DNA of 63,801 nt from Marinobacter sp. AC-23 (GTDB taxonomy: Bacteria > Pseudomonadota > Gammaproteobacteria > Pseudomonadales > Oleiphilaceae): the NCBI RefSeq assembly GCF_001858325.1, contig NZ_MBPP01000026.1, forward strand, positions 1-63,801. Direction: 5' to 3'. The notes below the pieces were generated by a model, which saw nothing but the letters and a program-made list of their open reading frames with translations, searched no databases and had not been told where the DNA came from. The position numbers and the translations under genes were made by a program. Shown here piece by piece: positions 55,607 to 63,801 of this stretch (its first letter is position 1; the number at the start of each line of letters is the position of its first letter).

Positions 55607-58183
55607 ATGAGAATCGATAAACTCACCAGCCTTTTGCAAGCCGCACTGGCCGACGCCCAGTCGCTTGCTGTTGGCAAAGATCATAACTTTATTGAACCTC
55701 TGCATCTTATGCAGGCCATGCTTGACCAGCAGGGCAGTTCCATTAAGCCCCTTCTCAAACAAGCTGGCGCTGAGCTAGGGCGCGTGCGTCAAGCCATAGC
55801 CCAGGAAATCGAAAACCTGCCAGAAGTAAGTGGCAGCGCGGGCGATGTGTCTATGTCTAACGATATGGGGCGCCTGTTCAATATCGCCGACAAATTGGCA
55901 CAGAAGCGCAAAGACCAATTTGTTTCCAGTGAGTTGATGCTGCTGGCTGCCTTGGAAGACCGGGGTACTCTCGGCCGTGTTTTGCGTGAGCAGGGCGTGG
56001 ATAAAGCAGCGCTCGAAAGCGCGATAGATTCAGTGCGTGGAGGCGAAACCGTGAATGATGCAGGCGCAGAGGAAAACCGGCAGGCTCTTTCGAAGTACAC
56101 AATTGACCTGACCGAGCTGGCGGAGGCAGGCAAGCTCGACCCGGTGATTGGCCGCGATGATGAGATTCGTCGCACCATTCAGGTCTTACAGCGTCGTCGT
56201 AAGAACAACCCGGTACTGATTGGGGAGCCAGGTGTGGGTAAGACCGCCATAGTAGAGGGCTTGGCCCAGCGGATTGTGAACGGCGAAGTGCCAGAGGGCT
56301 TGAAAAATAAGCGGGTTCTGTCTCTGGATATGGGGTCTCTGATTGCCGGCGCCAAGTTTCGTGGTGAATTTGAAGAGCGCCTGAAAGCGGTACTGAGTGA
56401 ATTGTCGAAGCAAGAAGGCCAAATCATTCTGTTTATCGATGAAATCCACACGATGGTAGGTGCGGGCAAGGCTGAAGGTTCTATGGACGCTGGCAATATG
56501 CTCAAGCCAGCTCTGGCTCGTGGCGAGTTGCACTGTGTGGGCGCTACCACGCTGGATGAGTACCGCGGAAATATTGAGAAAGATGCGGCTTTGGAGCGTC
56601 GTTTCCAGAAGGTGTTGGTAACTGAACCAAGTGTAGAAGATACCATCGCAATTCTGCGTGGTTTAAAGGAGCGCTATGAGGTTCACCATGGCGTAGAGGT
56701 GACGGATGGCGCGATCATCGCCGCGGCTAAGCTCTCTCATCGTTATATTGCTGATCGCCAGTTGCCTGATAAGGCCATTGATCTGGTGGATGAGGCTGCA
56801 AGCCAGATCCGCATGGAAATGGACTCCAAGCCAGAGCCTCTGGATCGTTTGGAGCGTCGCCTGATCCAACTCAAAATTGAACGTGAGGCGCTGAAAAAGG
56901 AAACGGATGCTGCGTCGAAGAAGCGCTTGGAAGAGTTGACCGAGGTGATTCAGGGCGTTGAGCGTGAATACGCGGATCTTGAAGAAGTCTGGAATACCGA
57001 GAAGGCGGCGTTGCACGGCTCTCAGAAAATAAAGAGTCAGCTGGAGCAAGCTCGTATTGATCTGGAAAACGCTCGCCGTTCAGGTGATCTGGGGAAAATG
57101 TCAGAGCTGCAGTATGGCCGCATTCCTGAACTGGAGCGCCAGTTGGATATGGCCAGCCAGGCTGAAATGATGGAGATGAAGCTTCTGCGTAATCGCGTTA
57201 CCGACGATGAAATCGCTGAAGTCGTCTCCAAATGGACTGGCATTCCAGTGTCGAAAATGCTGGAAGGCGAGCGCGACAAACTGATGCGCATGGAAGGCGA
57301 GTTGCACACCCGCGTTATTGGCCAGAACGAAGCTGTAGAGGCAGTATCCAACGCCGTTCGCCGGTCCCGGGCGGGTTTGGCAGACCCGCATCGGCCTAAC
57401 GGTTCGTTCTTGTTTCTTGGGCCAACGGGCGTGGGTAAAACGGAGTTGTGCAAGGCGTTGGCCGCGTTCCTATTTGATACTGAAGAAGCGATGATTCGCA
57501 TCGACATGTCGGAGTTTATGGAGAAACACTCCGTTGCCCGTTTGATTGGTGCGCCTCCGGGGTATGTGGGCTATGAAGAGGGCGGGTACCTTACCGAGGC
57601 GGTTCGTCGTCGCCCATATTCCGTGTTGCTGCTGGATGAAGTTGAAAAGGCGCACCCGGATGTATTTAACATACTGTTGCAGGTACTTGATGATGGTCGT
57701 CTCACCGATGGACAGGGGCGCACGGTAGATTTCCGCAATACAGTTATTGTGATGACGTCTAACCTCGGCTCGGACATTATTCAGCAGACGGCCGGTGAAG
57801 AAAATTATGAGGCCATGAAGAGCGCGGTTATGGTGGAGGTGGGAACACACTTCCGCCCTGAATTTATTAACCGTGTGGATGAAGTGGTTGTTTTTCACCC
57901 ACTGGCGGGAAGCCAGATTCACGGTATCGCGACCATCCAGATAGAAATCCTCAACAAGCGTCTGCAGGAGCAGGGCATGAAGCTGAAGCTGGACGAAGCT
58001 GCGATGGATTTGCTGGCGGAAGTTGGATACGACCCGGTATATGGAGCGCGACCGCTGAAGAGGGCCATTCAGAGGATGATCGAAAACCCGCTGGCGCAGA
58101 GATTGTTACAGGGTGATTTTGTTGCCGATGACACAATTCAAGCAACGGTGGATGGAGGCAAACTGGTGTTTAAAGCAGCTTAA
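55607..58183 (+). CDS. clpB: ATP-dependent disaggregase ClpB
   Basis: An 858-aa Hsp100 chaperone that, with DnaK, pulls proteins out of aggregates. Start ATG at 55607 ([20 protein letters not shown]). N-domain 1-145, first AAA+ with GEPGVGKT near 206, the M-domain coiled coil at about 405-520 ([20 protein letters not shown]), second AAA+ with GPTGVGKT near 606 and the [20 protein letters not shown] pore-loop region. No ClpP-binding loop, as expected. A sigma-32 promoter precedes it and a terminator follows. Confidence 0.97.
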   Translation: MRIDKLTSLLQAALADAQSLAVGKDHNFIEPLHLMQAMLDQQGSSIKPLLKQAGAELGRVRQAIAQEIENLPEVSGSAGDVSMSNDMGRLFNIADKLAQKRKDQFVSSELMLLAALEDRGTLGRVLREQGVDKAALESAIDSVRGGETVNDAGAEENRQALSKYTIDLTELAEAGKLDPVIGRDDEIRRTIQVLQRRRKNNPVLIGEPGVGKTAIVEGLAQRIVNGEVPEGLKNKRVLSLDMGSLIAGAKFRGEFEERLKAVLSELSKQEGQIILFIDEIHTMVGAGKAEGSMDAGNMLKPALARGELHCVGATTLDEYRGNIEKDAALERRFQKVLVTEPSVEDTIAILRGLKERYEVHHGVEVTDGAIIAAAKLSHRYIADRQLPDKAIDLVDEAASQIRMEMDSKPEPLDRLERRLIQLKIEREALKKETDAASKKRLEELTEVIQGVEREYADLEEVWNTEKAALHGSQKIKSQLEQARIDLENARRSGDLGKMSELQYGRIPELERQLDMASQAEMMEMKLLRNRVTDDEIAEVVSKWTGIPVSKMLEGERDKLMRMEGELHTRVIGQNEAVEAVSNAVRRSRAGLADPHRPNGSFLFLGPTGVGKTELCKALAAFLFDTEEAMIRIDMSEFMEKHSVARLIGAPPGYVGYEEGGYLTEAVRRRPYSVLLLDEVEKAHPDVFNILLQVLDDGRLTDGQGRTVDFRNTVIVMTSNLGSDIIQQTAGEENYEAMKSAVMVEVGTHFRPEFINRVDEVVVFHPLAGSQIHGIATIQIEILNKRLQEQGMKLKLDEAAMDLLAEVGYDPVYGARPLKRAIQRMIENPLAQRLLQGDFVADDTIQATVDGGKLVFKAA

Positions 58184-58201
58184 GCGAAGAAAGTTGACGA
58201 A

Positions 58202-58234
58202 GGGGGCAGGGCTTAGGTTCTGCCCCCTTTTTTT
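58202..58234 (+). terminator. Rho-independent terminator after clpB
   Basis: GGGGGCAG pairs with CTGCCCCC around a 10-base loop and is followed by TTTTTTT. It also lies at the 3' side of the convergent DUF4124 gene. Confidence 0.88.
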
Positions 58235-58248
58235 AATCGTTTTTGAGG

Positions 58249-58707
58249 TTATTTTGAGTCTTCAGCCCCGCAGTTTTCAGCAGCAACGTCTTCCAGTTTA
58301 TTGCGTTGTTCCGCGATTTCGTCCGGGGTTAGGTAGCGCATTTCGCCGTTTTCTTCGGTCCGGATACGTGCATTGCTTTCTATGACTGTCAGGTTTGAGC
58401 GGGCTGTCTCACAGTTGGCTTCGCGCTGCTTTCTGCGGGCTGTCTGCACCGCTGTTTCCTGTTTCTTTTCAGCGTCTTCTTGCTGTTGCTTTTGAAGCTC
58501 GCCTAGGCGTTGCTGAGCGGTCGGTCGGTCGTTGCCGGTAGATGTGCCCGAGCGAACGTTAACGGTCTCAGAGTTTGCACCCACGGGTTGGCGGTCGCCA
58601 AAGTGGGTTATGCCATTTGCATCCGTCCATTTGTATACAGAGGCACTTATTGCCATGCCGGGTGCTACGGCCATCAAAAGTGTCAGCATCAGGGTTGTTT
58701 TGTTCAT
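58249..58707 (-). CDS. DUF4124 domain protein, exported
   Basis: A 152-aa protein from the ATG at 58707 (MNKTTLMLTLLMAVAPGMAI), with a signal peptide cleaved near ISA-SV. The DUF4124 domain is SVYKWTDANGITHFGDRQPV, always right after the signal. A coiled-coil, Gln/Glu/Lys-rich stretch follows (GELQKQQQEDAEKKQETAVQ), then ANCETARSNL and a final AENCG. Periplasmic; function unknown. A longer frame to 58749 is not supported. Confidence 0.85.
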   Translation of the reverse strand: MNKTTLMLTLLMAVAPGMAISASVYKWTDANGITHFGDRQPVGANSETVNVRSGTSTGNDRPTAQQRLGELQKQQQEDAEKKQETAVQTARRKQREANCETARSNLTVIESNARIRTEENGEMRYLTPDEIAEQRNKLEDVAAENCGAEDSK

Positions 58708-58858
58708 GGCTCTACTCGTGGTGTGTTCTATTTTACGTGCGTCTATCATGCCATCTGTGTGAAGTATTTTCTTCTGCCTGGTTCAAAACTTTGCACCCCG
58801 GTTGCAAATAATGATGCCAGACCTGCTCTGGTATGGACATAGAAAGCGGCGGTGGCTA

Positions 58859-58886
58859 TTGACAGGGAGTTTCGCGCTGTCAGAAT
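58859..58886 (+). promoter_or_regulatory. Possible sigma-70 promoter of the ilvIHC operon
   Basis: TTGACA (58859-58864) and CAGAAT (58881-58886) with a 16-base spacer. It leaves an untranslated leader of roughly 285 bases before the ilvI GTG. The -10 matches at four of six positions. Confidence 0.4.
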
Positions 58887-59180
58887 TACTGTTCGCCTGA
58901 AGACTGGGGTTAATACGGCAGGCAATCCCGTGCGAGTATCCCCCGTTATTTACCACACTGAGCGTACCGCGTATCTGTCGCGGGATGGTTGTTGCTTATT
59001 TGCAACCCGTTGATTGGCCGTTCTCCGCAACCCTCAGGAGGGCGGCTGGCCAGGAGACAACCTCTTAACAAAGTGTGGAGCAGCAGCCGGTTCCGCTTTC
59101 ACAAGAAGCAGGGAAACCGTGAATCCAGGCAGTTGGGCGTGTGCCCGGCTCATTCACTCGTAAGAAGAGGGTAGAAAATC
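58887..59180 (+). other. Long untranslated leader before ilvI
   Basis: No gene is convincing here. A 28-codon frame from an ATG at 58985 (MVVAYLQPVDWPF) contains three Val and two Leu codons but no run of Ile, Val or Leu codons, so it is a poor attenuator peptide. I found no terminator/antiterminator pair. The length suggests post-transcriptional control, but nothing specific is visible. Confidence 0.3.
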
Positions 59181-60898
59181 GTGGAGTTATTGTCTGGCGC
59201 CGATATGCTAATCCGTTCGCTACAGGATGAAGGGATCGAGTACATATACGGCTATCCGGGTGGTGCAGCCCTTCATATCTATGATGCGCTGTTCAGGCAG
59301 GACAAGGTCAAGCATATTCTGGTAAGGCACGAGCAAGCGGCAGTCCACATGGCTGACGGCTATGCGCGTGCTACTGGCCTGCCAGGAACAGTGCTTGTAA
59401 CCTCAGGCCCTGGAGCCACCAACACTATTACTGGTATCGCCACCGCTTTTATGGACTCCATCCCCATGGTGGTTCTGTGCGGACAGGTAGCGTCTACCCT
59501 GATTGGCGAAGATGCCTTCCAGGAAACGGACATGATTGGCGTTTCCCGTCCTGTGGTTAAGCACAACCTTAGTGTGCGTCATCCATCAGAGATCCCGGGA
59601 GCTATACGTAAAGCGTATTACATCGCCTCGACTGGCCGCCCTGGACCCGTGGTTGTGGATATTCCCAAGGACATGACAGCGCCAAATGAGCGCTTTGAGT
59701 ACGCTTATCCGAAAAAGGTAAAGCTGCGTTCCTACAACCCCGCAATCCGCGGCCACGCTGGCCAGATTAAGAAAGCAGTCGATATGATGCTGGCGGCTCG
59801 CCGTCCCATCATATATGCCGGTGGCGGTGTCATTCTGGGCAAAGCTCCGGGCAGCTGACAGAGCTGGTGCGCAAATTAGGGTATCCGATTACCAATACCC
59901 TGATGGGGATTGGTTGTTATCCGGCCAGCGACAAACAGCATCTTGGCTGGCTTGGCATGCATGGCACCTACGAAGCCAATATGGCGATGCATCATTCGGA
60001 TCTTATTCTGGCGGTCGGTGCACGGTTTGATGACCGGGTAACCAACGCAACTGAAAAGTTCTGCCCGGGTGCTCGCATCATTCATATTGATATTGATCCG
60101 GCGTCTATTTCCAAGACGATCGACGCTGACGTGCCCATCGTCGGACCGGTCGATGCGGTTCTTAAAGAAATGCTTGCGCTGGTGAAAGAGAGCAAGGAGA
60201 AGCCAGACGCAGAGGCGCTTGGTTCTTGGTGGAAACAGATCGACGAGTGGCGTGCATTCCATGGTATGCGTTACGAAACCAGCCCGGATGTAATCAAGCC
60301 GCAGGAAGTGGTCGAAATGTTGCACCGCCTCACGAACGGAGATGCGTTTGTTACCTCTGATGTGGGGCAGCATCAAATGTTCGCGGCCCAATACTACAAG
60401 TTTGACAAGCCTAACCGGTGGATCAATTCGGGCGGTCTTGGCACCATGGGTTTCGGTTTTCCCGCAGCTATGGGGGTCAAGCTGACCCATCCAGACGATG
60501 AAGTGCTTTGCATCACCGGTGAAGGCAGTATCCAGATGAATATCCAGGAGCTGTCTACCTGTAGTCAGTACAAGCTGCCGGTAAAAATCATCAACCTGAA
60601 CAACGGATCTTTAGGGATGGTAAGGCAGTGGCAGGACATGAACTATGAGTCCCGCCACTCCCATTCATATATGGAATCCTTGCCCGACTTCGTCAAGTTG
60701 GCGGAGGCCTATGGGCACGTGGGTATCCTTATCGATAAAAAAGAAGATCTGGAATCGAAGCTCAAAGAAGCGTTGGCCATGAAAGACAGGCTGGTTTTCG
60801 TGGACATACAGGTTGATCGTTTTGAGCATGTCTATCCGATGCAAGTTGCCCGTGGCTGCATGAAAGATATGTGGCTCAGCAAGACGGAGAGGGTGTGA
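59181..60898 (+). CDS. ilvI: Acetolactate synthase large subunit (one-base frameshift)
   Basis: About 573 aa, a thiamine-diphosphate enzyme making acetolactate for valine/leucine and acetohydroxybutyrate for isoleucine. A GTG at 59181 starts [20 protein letters not shown]. The catalytic Glu is in [17 protein letters not shown]; the ThDP motif [31 protein letters not shown] follows late. One G or C is missing near 59851 (CCG-GGx-CAG), which falsely stops the frame at 59858; the rest continues as [20 protein letters not shown]. ilvH follows 2 bases later. Confidence 0.94.
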
Positions 60899-60900
60899 TC

Positions 60901-61392
60901 ATGCGTCGAATCATTTCTGTATTGCTTGAAAACGAGCCAGGGGCTTTGTCTCGGGTAGTGGGGCTGTTTTCGCAGCGGAACTACAACATTGAAACCCTGA
61001 CTGTTGCGCCTACCGAAGATGAGACCTTGTCTCGCCTTACGGTTACAACATCTGGCTCGGATCGGGTTATTGAGCAGATTACCAAGCAGCTCAATAAGCT
61101 TGTTGAGGTGGTCAAGTTGGTGGATCTGACTGAAGGGCCTCATATCGAGCGAGAGTTGATGCTGGTTAAGCTGAAGGCAACCGGTTCCCAGCGTGCTGAG
61201 ATCAAGCGCACTGTGGATATTTTTCGGGGCCAGATTGTTGATGTTACCAGCTCGATTTACACCGTTCAGTTGGCTGGCGATAGTGACAAGCTCGACGGTT
61301 TTATTCAGGCTATCGGCACCTCAGGTGTACTTGAAGTGGTGCGCTCGGGTGTTTCCGGGATAGCTAGAGGCGAAAAGGTTTTAAGCCTTTAA
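60901..61392 (+). CDS. ilvH: Acetolactate synthase small regulatory subunit
   Basis: A 163-aa subunit giving valine feedback control and full activity to the large subunit. The ATG at 60901 gives MRRIISVLLENEPGALSRVV, an ACT domain with the Asn/Gly valine-binding pattern (LFSQRNYNIETLTVAPTED). The C-terminal ALS_ss_C domain (KLKATGSQRAEIKRTVDIFR) is intact. The frame upstream to 60871 overlaps ilvI. Confidence 0.96.
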   Translation: MRRIISVLLENEPGALSRVVGLFSQRNYNIETLTVAPTEDETLSRLTVTTSGSDRVIEQITKQLNKLVEVVKLVDLTEGPHIERELMLVKLKATGSQRAEIKRTVDIFRGQIVDVTSSIYTVQLAGDSDKLDGFIQAIGTSGVLEVVRSGVSGIARGEKVLSL

Positions 61393-61444
61393 ATTGTTTC
61401 ATATATTACGAACGTTCTGGCCTTTTCGGGGCCATCACAAATAA

Positions 61445-62473
<1,029 letters not shown>

Positions 62474-62497
62474 GCGAAGTTCAGCTTGGTTTAATAG

Positions 62498-62524
62498 AAC
62501 GCGGCCCGGGTGGCCGCGTTTTTC
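62498..62524 (+). terminator. Rho-independent terminator after ilvC
   Basis: AACGCGGCC and GGCCGCGTT enclose a short loop and are followed by TTTTT. It separates ilvIHC from pssA. Confidence 0.85.
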
Positions 62525-62562
62525 GTATATACTTTGCCCAAATGCTTTCCGGAGTAGTGGGA

Positions 62563-63414
62563 ATGACTGAAGAAAGAATGAATACCGAGATAGGATCCAG
62601 GGAAGGCGAGCCAGAGCTTTCCTCAAAGACCACGGCTGAATGCGATATTGAGCCAGGTGAAGTCGTAGAGGAGGAGCTGGTTGAGGGAGCGCCCGTGCGC
62701 AGGAAAGGGATATACCTTCTGCCCAACGCGCTGACGACGGCCTCACTGTTCTCCGGCTTTTACGCCATCGTGTCGGCGGCGGGTGGCGTTTTCGATAATG
62801 CTGCCATTGCAATTTTTGTGTCCATGATTCTAGATGGGCTTGATGGGCGCGTGGCCCGTATGACTAACACTCAGAGCAAATTTGGCGAGGAGTACGACAG
62901 TCTTGCGGATATGGTTGCGTTTGGTGTTGCTCCCGGCTTTGTCGCGTTCTTCTGGTCCTTGAATGGGATGGATAAGATCGGCTGGGCGATTACGTTCATA
63001 TACGTTGCCGGTGCGGCTCTTCGTCTCGCGCGATTCAATACGCAGATTGGTTCTGTGGACAAGAAGTTCTTTGTAGGCTTGCCTAGTCCTGCGGCGGCTG
63101 CCTGCGTTGCAGGTCTGGTTTGGTGCTTTAATGCGTTTGAGCCGTCTGCTTGGCTAACCTTTCTCACGGTCGTGGTTGTTGGTGGTACAGGCGTGCTGAT
63201 GGTCAGTAATGTTCTCTATCGTAGCTTTAAGGACCTTGATCTTCGTGGTCGCGTACCGTTTGCTGCCATTTTGCTCGTGGTTCTTATCTTTGTAGTGATC
63301 GCGCTGGATCCGGCCACTGTGCTTTTTACAGGCTTTTTGATCTATGCGTTGTCGGGGCCTGTCCGTGCTTTGTTCCGTGGCAAGCTGCGTCGGCCAGCTA
63401 AAGCTCCAGAGTAA
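62563..63414 (+). CDS. pssA: CDP-diacylglycerol-serine O-phosphatidyltransferase
   Basis: A 283-aa membrane enzyme making phosphatidylserine, the precursor of phosphatidylethanolamine. The CDP-alcohol phosphotransferase motif is DGLDGRVAR followed by FGEEYDSLAD (D..DG..AR...FG...D...D), near residues 99-124. About six helices and an acidic N-terminal tail (residues 1-50, EPGEVVEEELVEGA) that is typical of the ilvC-linked gammaproteobacterial type. GGAG at 62550 supports the ATG at 62563; 62542 is an alternative. This is the Bacillus-type PssA, not the E. coli type. Confidence 0.93.
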   Translation: MTEERMNTEIGSREGEPELSSKTTAECDIEPGEVVEEELVEGAPVRRKGIYLLPNALTTASLFSGFYAIVSAAGGVFDNAAIAIFVSMILDGLDGRVARMTNTQSKFGEEYDSLADMVAFGVAPGFVAFFWSLNGMDKIGWAITFIYVAGAALRLARFNTQIGSVDKKFFVGLPSPAAAACVAGLVWCFNAFEPSAWLTFLTVVVVGGTGVLMVSNVLYRSFKDLDLRGRVPFAAILLVVLIFVVIALDPATVLFTGFLIYALSGPVRALFRGKLRRPAKAPE

Positions 63415-63519
63415 TGTCTGGAGCTTTGTGCAGTAGTGTAGTTTTGATCGGTTTCCATCTTGTGTGAGCATGTTGATAGGTGGAAACCGAAAGAGTTTGG
63501 AATTAGCAGGGGTTGGCCG
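63415..63519. other. Intergenic sequence between pssA and the tandem promoters
   Basis: CTGGAGCTTTG/CTCCAGAG-like segments around the pssA stop (AAAGCTCCAGA...TCTGGAGCTTT, 63399-63427) form a good inverted repeat that could terminate pssA. No gene is seen here; an opposite-strand open frame across it is not supported. Confidence 0.45.
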
Positions 63520-63547
63520 TTGACACCTGCGCCCAGCTCTGTAGAAT
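63520..63547 (+). promoter_or_regulatory. Tandem promoter P1, probably of an rRNA operon
   Basis: TTGACA (63520-63525), 16-base spacer, TAGAAT (63542-63547), then a GCGC discriminator typical of stringently controlled promoters. First of three such promoters in 270 bases. Confidence 0.7.
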
Positions 63548-63651
63548 GCGCATCTCTCTTGAGGGACACGCCGGAACAGCGGGGTGTTTTGAGAGAGTTA
63601 ACTGTTTGAAAGTGTTGAGGAAAACGATTTAGACTTTCTTCAAAATAACGG

Positions 63652-63679
63652 TTGACAGGGTACGGATTCGATGTAGAAT
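63652..63679 (+). promoter_or_regulatory. Tandem promoter P2
   Basis: TTGACA (63652-63657), 16-base spacer, TAGAAT (63674-63679), followed by ACGCCCC. It shares the ACGGTTGACA start and the GTAGAATxCGC end with its neighbours. Confidence 0.75.
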
Positions 63680-63763
63680 ACGCCCCTCGAAACAAGCAAG
63701 TATCAGCCGGCAAGTCTCGGTGGTTTTAGAAGCGAAGCTTCTGAAACAACTCGAAAAAAACGG

Positions 63764-63791
63764 TTGACAAGGTGGCGATACGATGTATAAT
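63764..63791 (+). promoter_or_regulatory. Tandem promoter P3
   Basis: TTGACA (63764-63769), 16-base spacer, TATAAT (63786-63791): a full consensus pair, followed by TCGCC. Ten bases remain before the window ends, so the transcribed gene, most likely 16S rRNA, is outside. Confidence 0.75.
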
Positions 63792-63801
63792 TCGCCTCCT
63801 T

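Noticed and set aside
58985..59071. 28-codon frame in the ilvI leader as an attenuator peptide
   Set aside because: It lacks a cluster of regulatory Ile/Val/Leu codons, and no terminator follows it.

Overview
The window reads as a chromosomal segment of a marine gammaproteobacterium, most likely Marinobacter or a close relative. I infer this from the core gene order (glyA-nrdR-ribD-ribBA-ribH-nusB-thiL-pgpA, ispB/rplU-rpmA-obg-proB, rpsT/murJ-ribF-ileS-lspA-fkpB-ispH, a fimT-pilVWX-pilY1-pilE cluster, pilRS, nadE, bamD, rluD-pgeF-clpB, ilvIHC-pssA) and from a wax ester synthase/DGAT-type acyltransferase. No database search was possible, so the genus is an inference.

Bases 1-16.3 kb are accessory DNA. 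The left edge cuts an IS21-family istA. Next is a heavy-metal (Cd/Zn/Pb type) cluster: a MerR/CadR-type regulator, a divergent set of overlapping genes (SCO remnant, 51-aa ORF, M23 peptidase, 48-aa ORF, a second lspA), and a convergent cadA-type P1B ATPase with a zf-TFIIB protein. Dyads of the MerR type lie before both units. Two cation diffusion facilitators, a decayed arsenite-permease-like gene, and a DsbA-CtaG-SCO set for copper and cytochrome oxidase assembly follow. From 11.9 to 13 kb there are three antitoxin-like genes without toxins. From 13.2 to 15.5 kb a two-gene operon (winged-helix/coiled-coil protein plus SF2 helicase) faces a divergent controller-type XRE regulator. This is the best candidate for an undescribed, possibly defensive, system.

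Bases 16.3-63.4 kb are core housekeeping: one-carbon and riboflavin metabolism, transcription antitermination, thiamine and phospholipid synthesis, translation, prenyl and peptidoglycan lipid transport, lipoprotein processing, type IV pilus minor pilins with their two-component regulators, NAD synthesis, outer-membrane assembly, heat shock, and branched-chain amino acid synthesis. The right edge carries three tandem strong promoters, all with 16-nt spacing, that probably drive an rRNA operon beyond the window.

Ten otherwise intact genes, many of them essential (glyA, pgpA, proB, murJ, ribF, ilvI, pilS, pilY1, a LysR gene, and the WS/DGAT gene twice), carry single-base losses. All eleven are -1 events that can be repaired by restoring one G or C in a G/C run. 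This looks like a systematic sequencing or assembly error rather than gene decay, so I annotate those genes as single CDSs spanning the frameshift.
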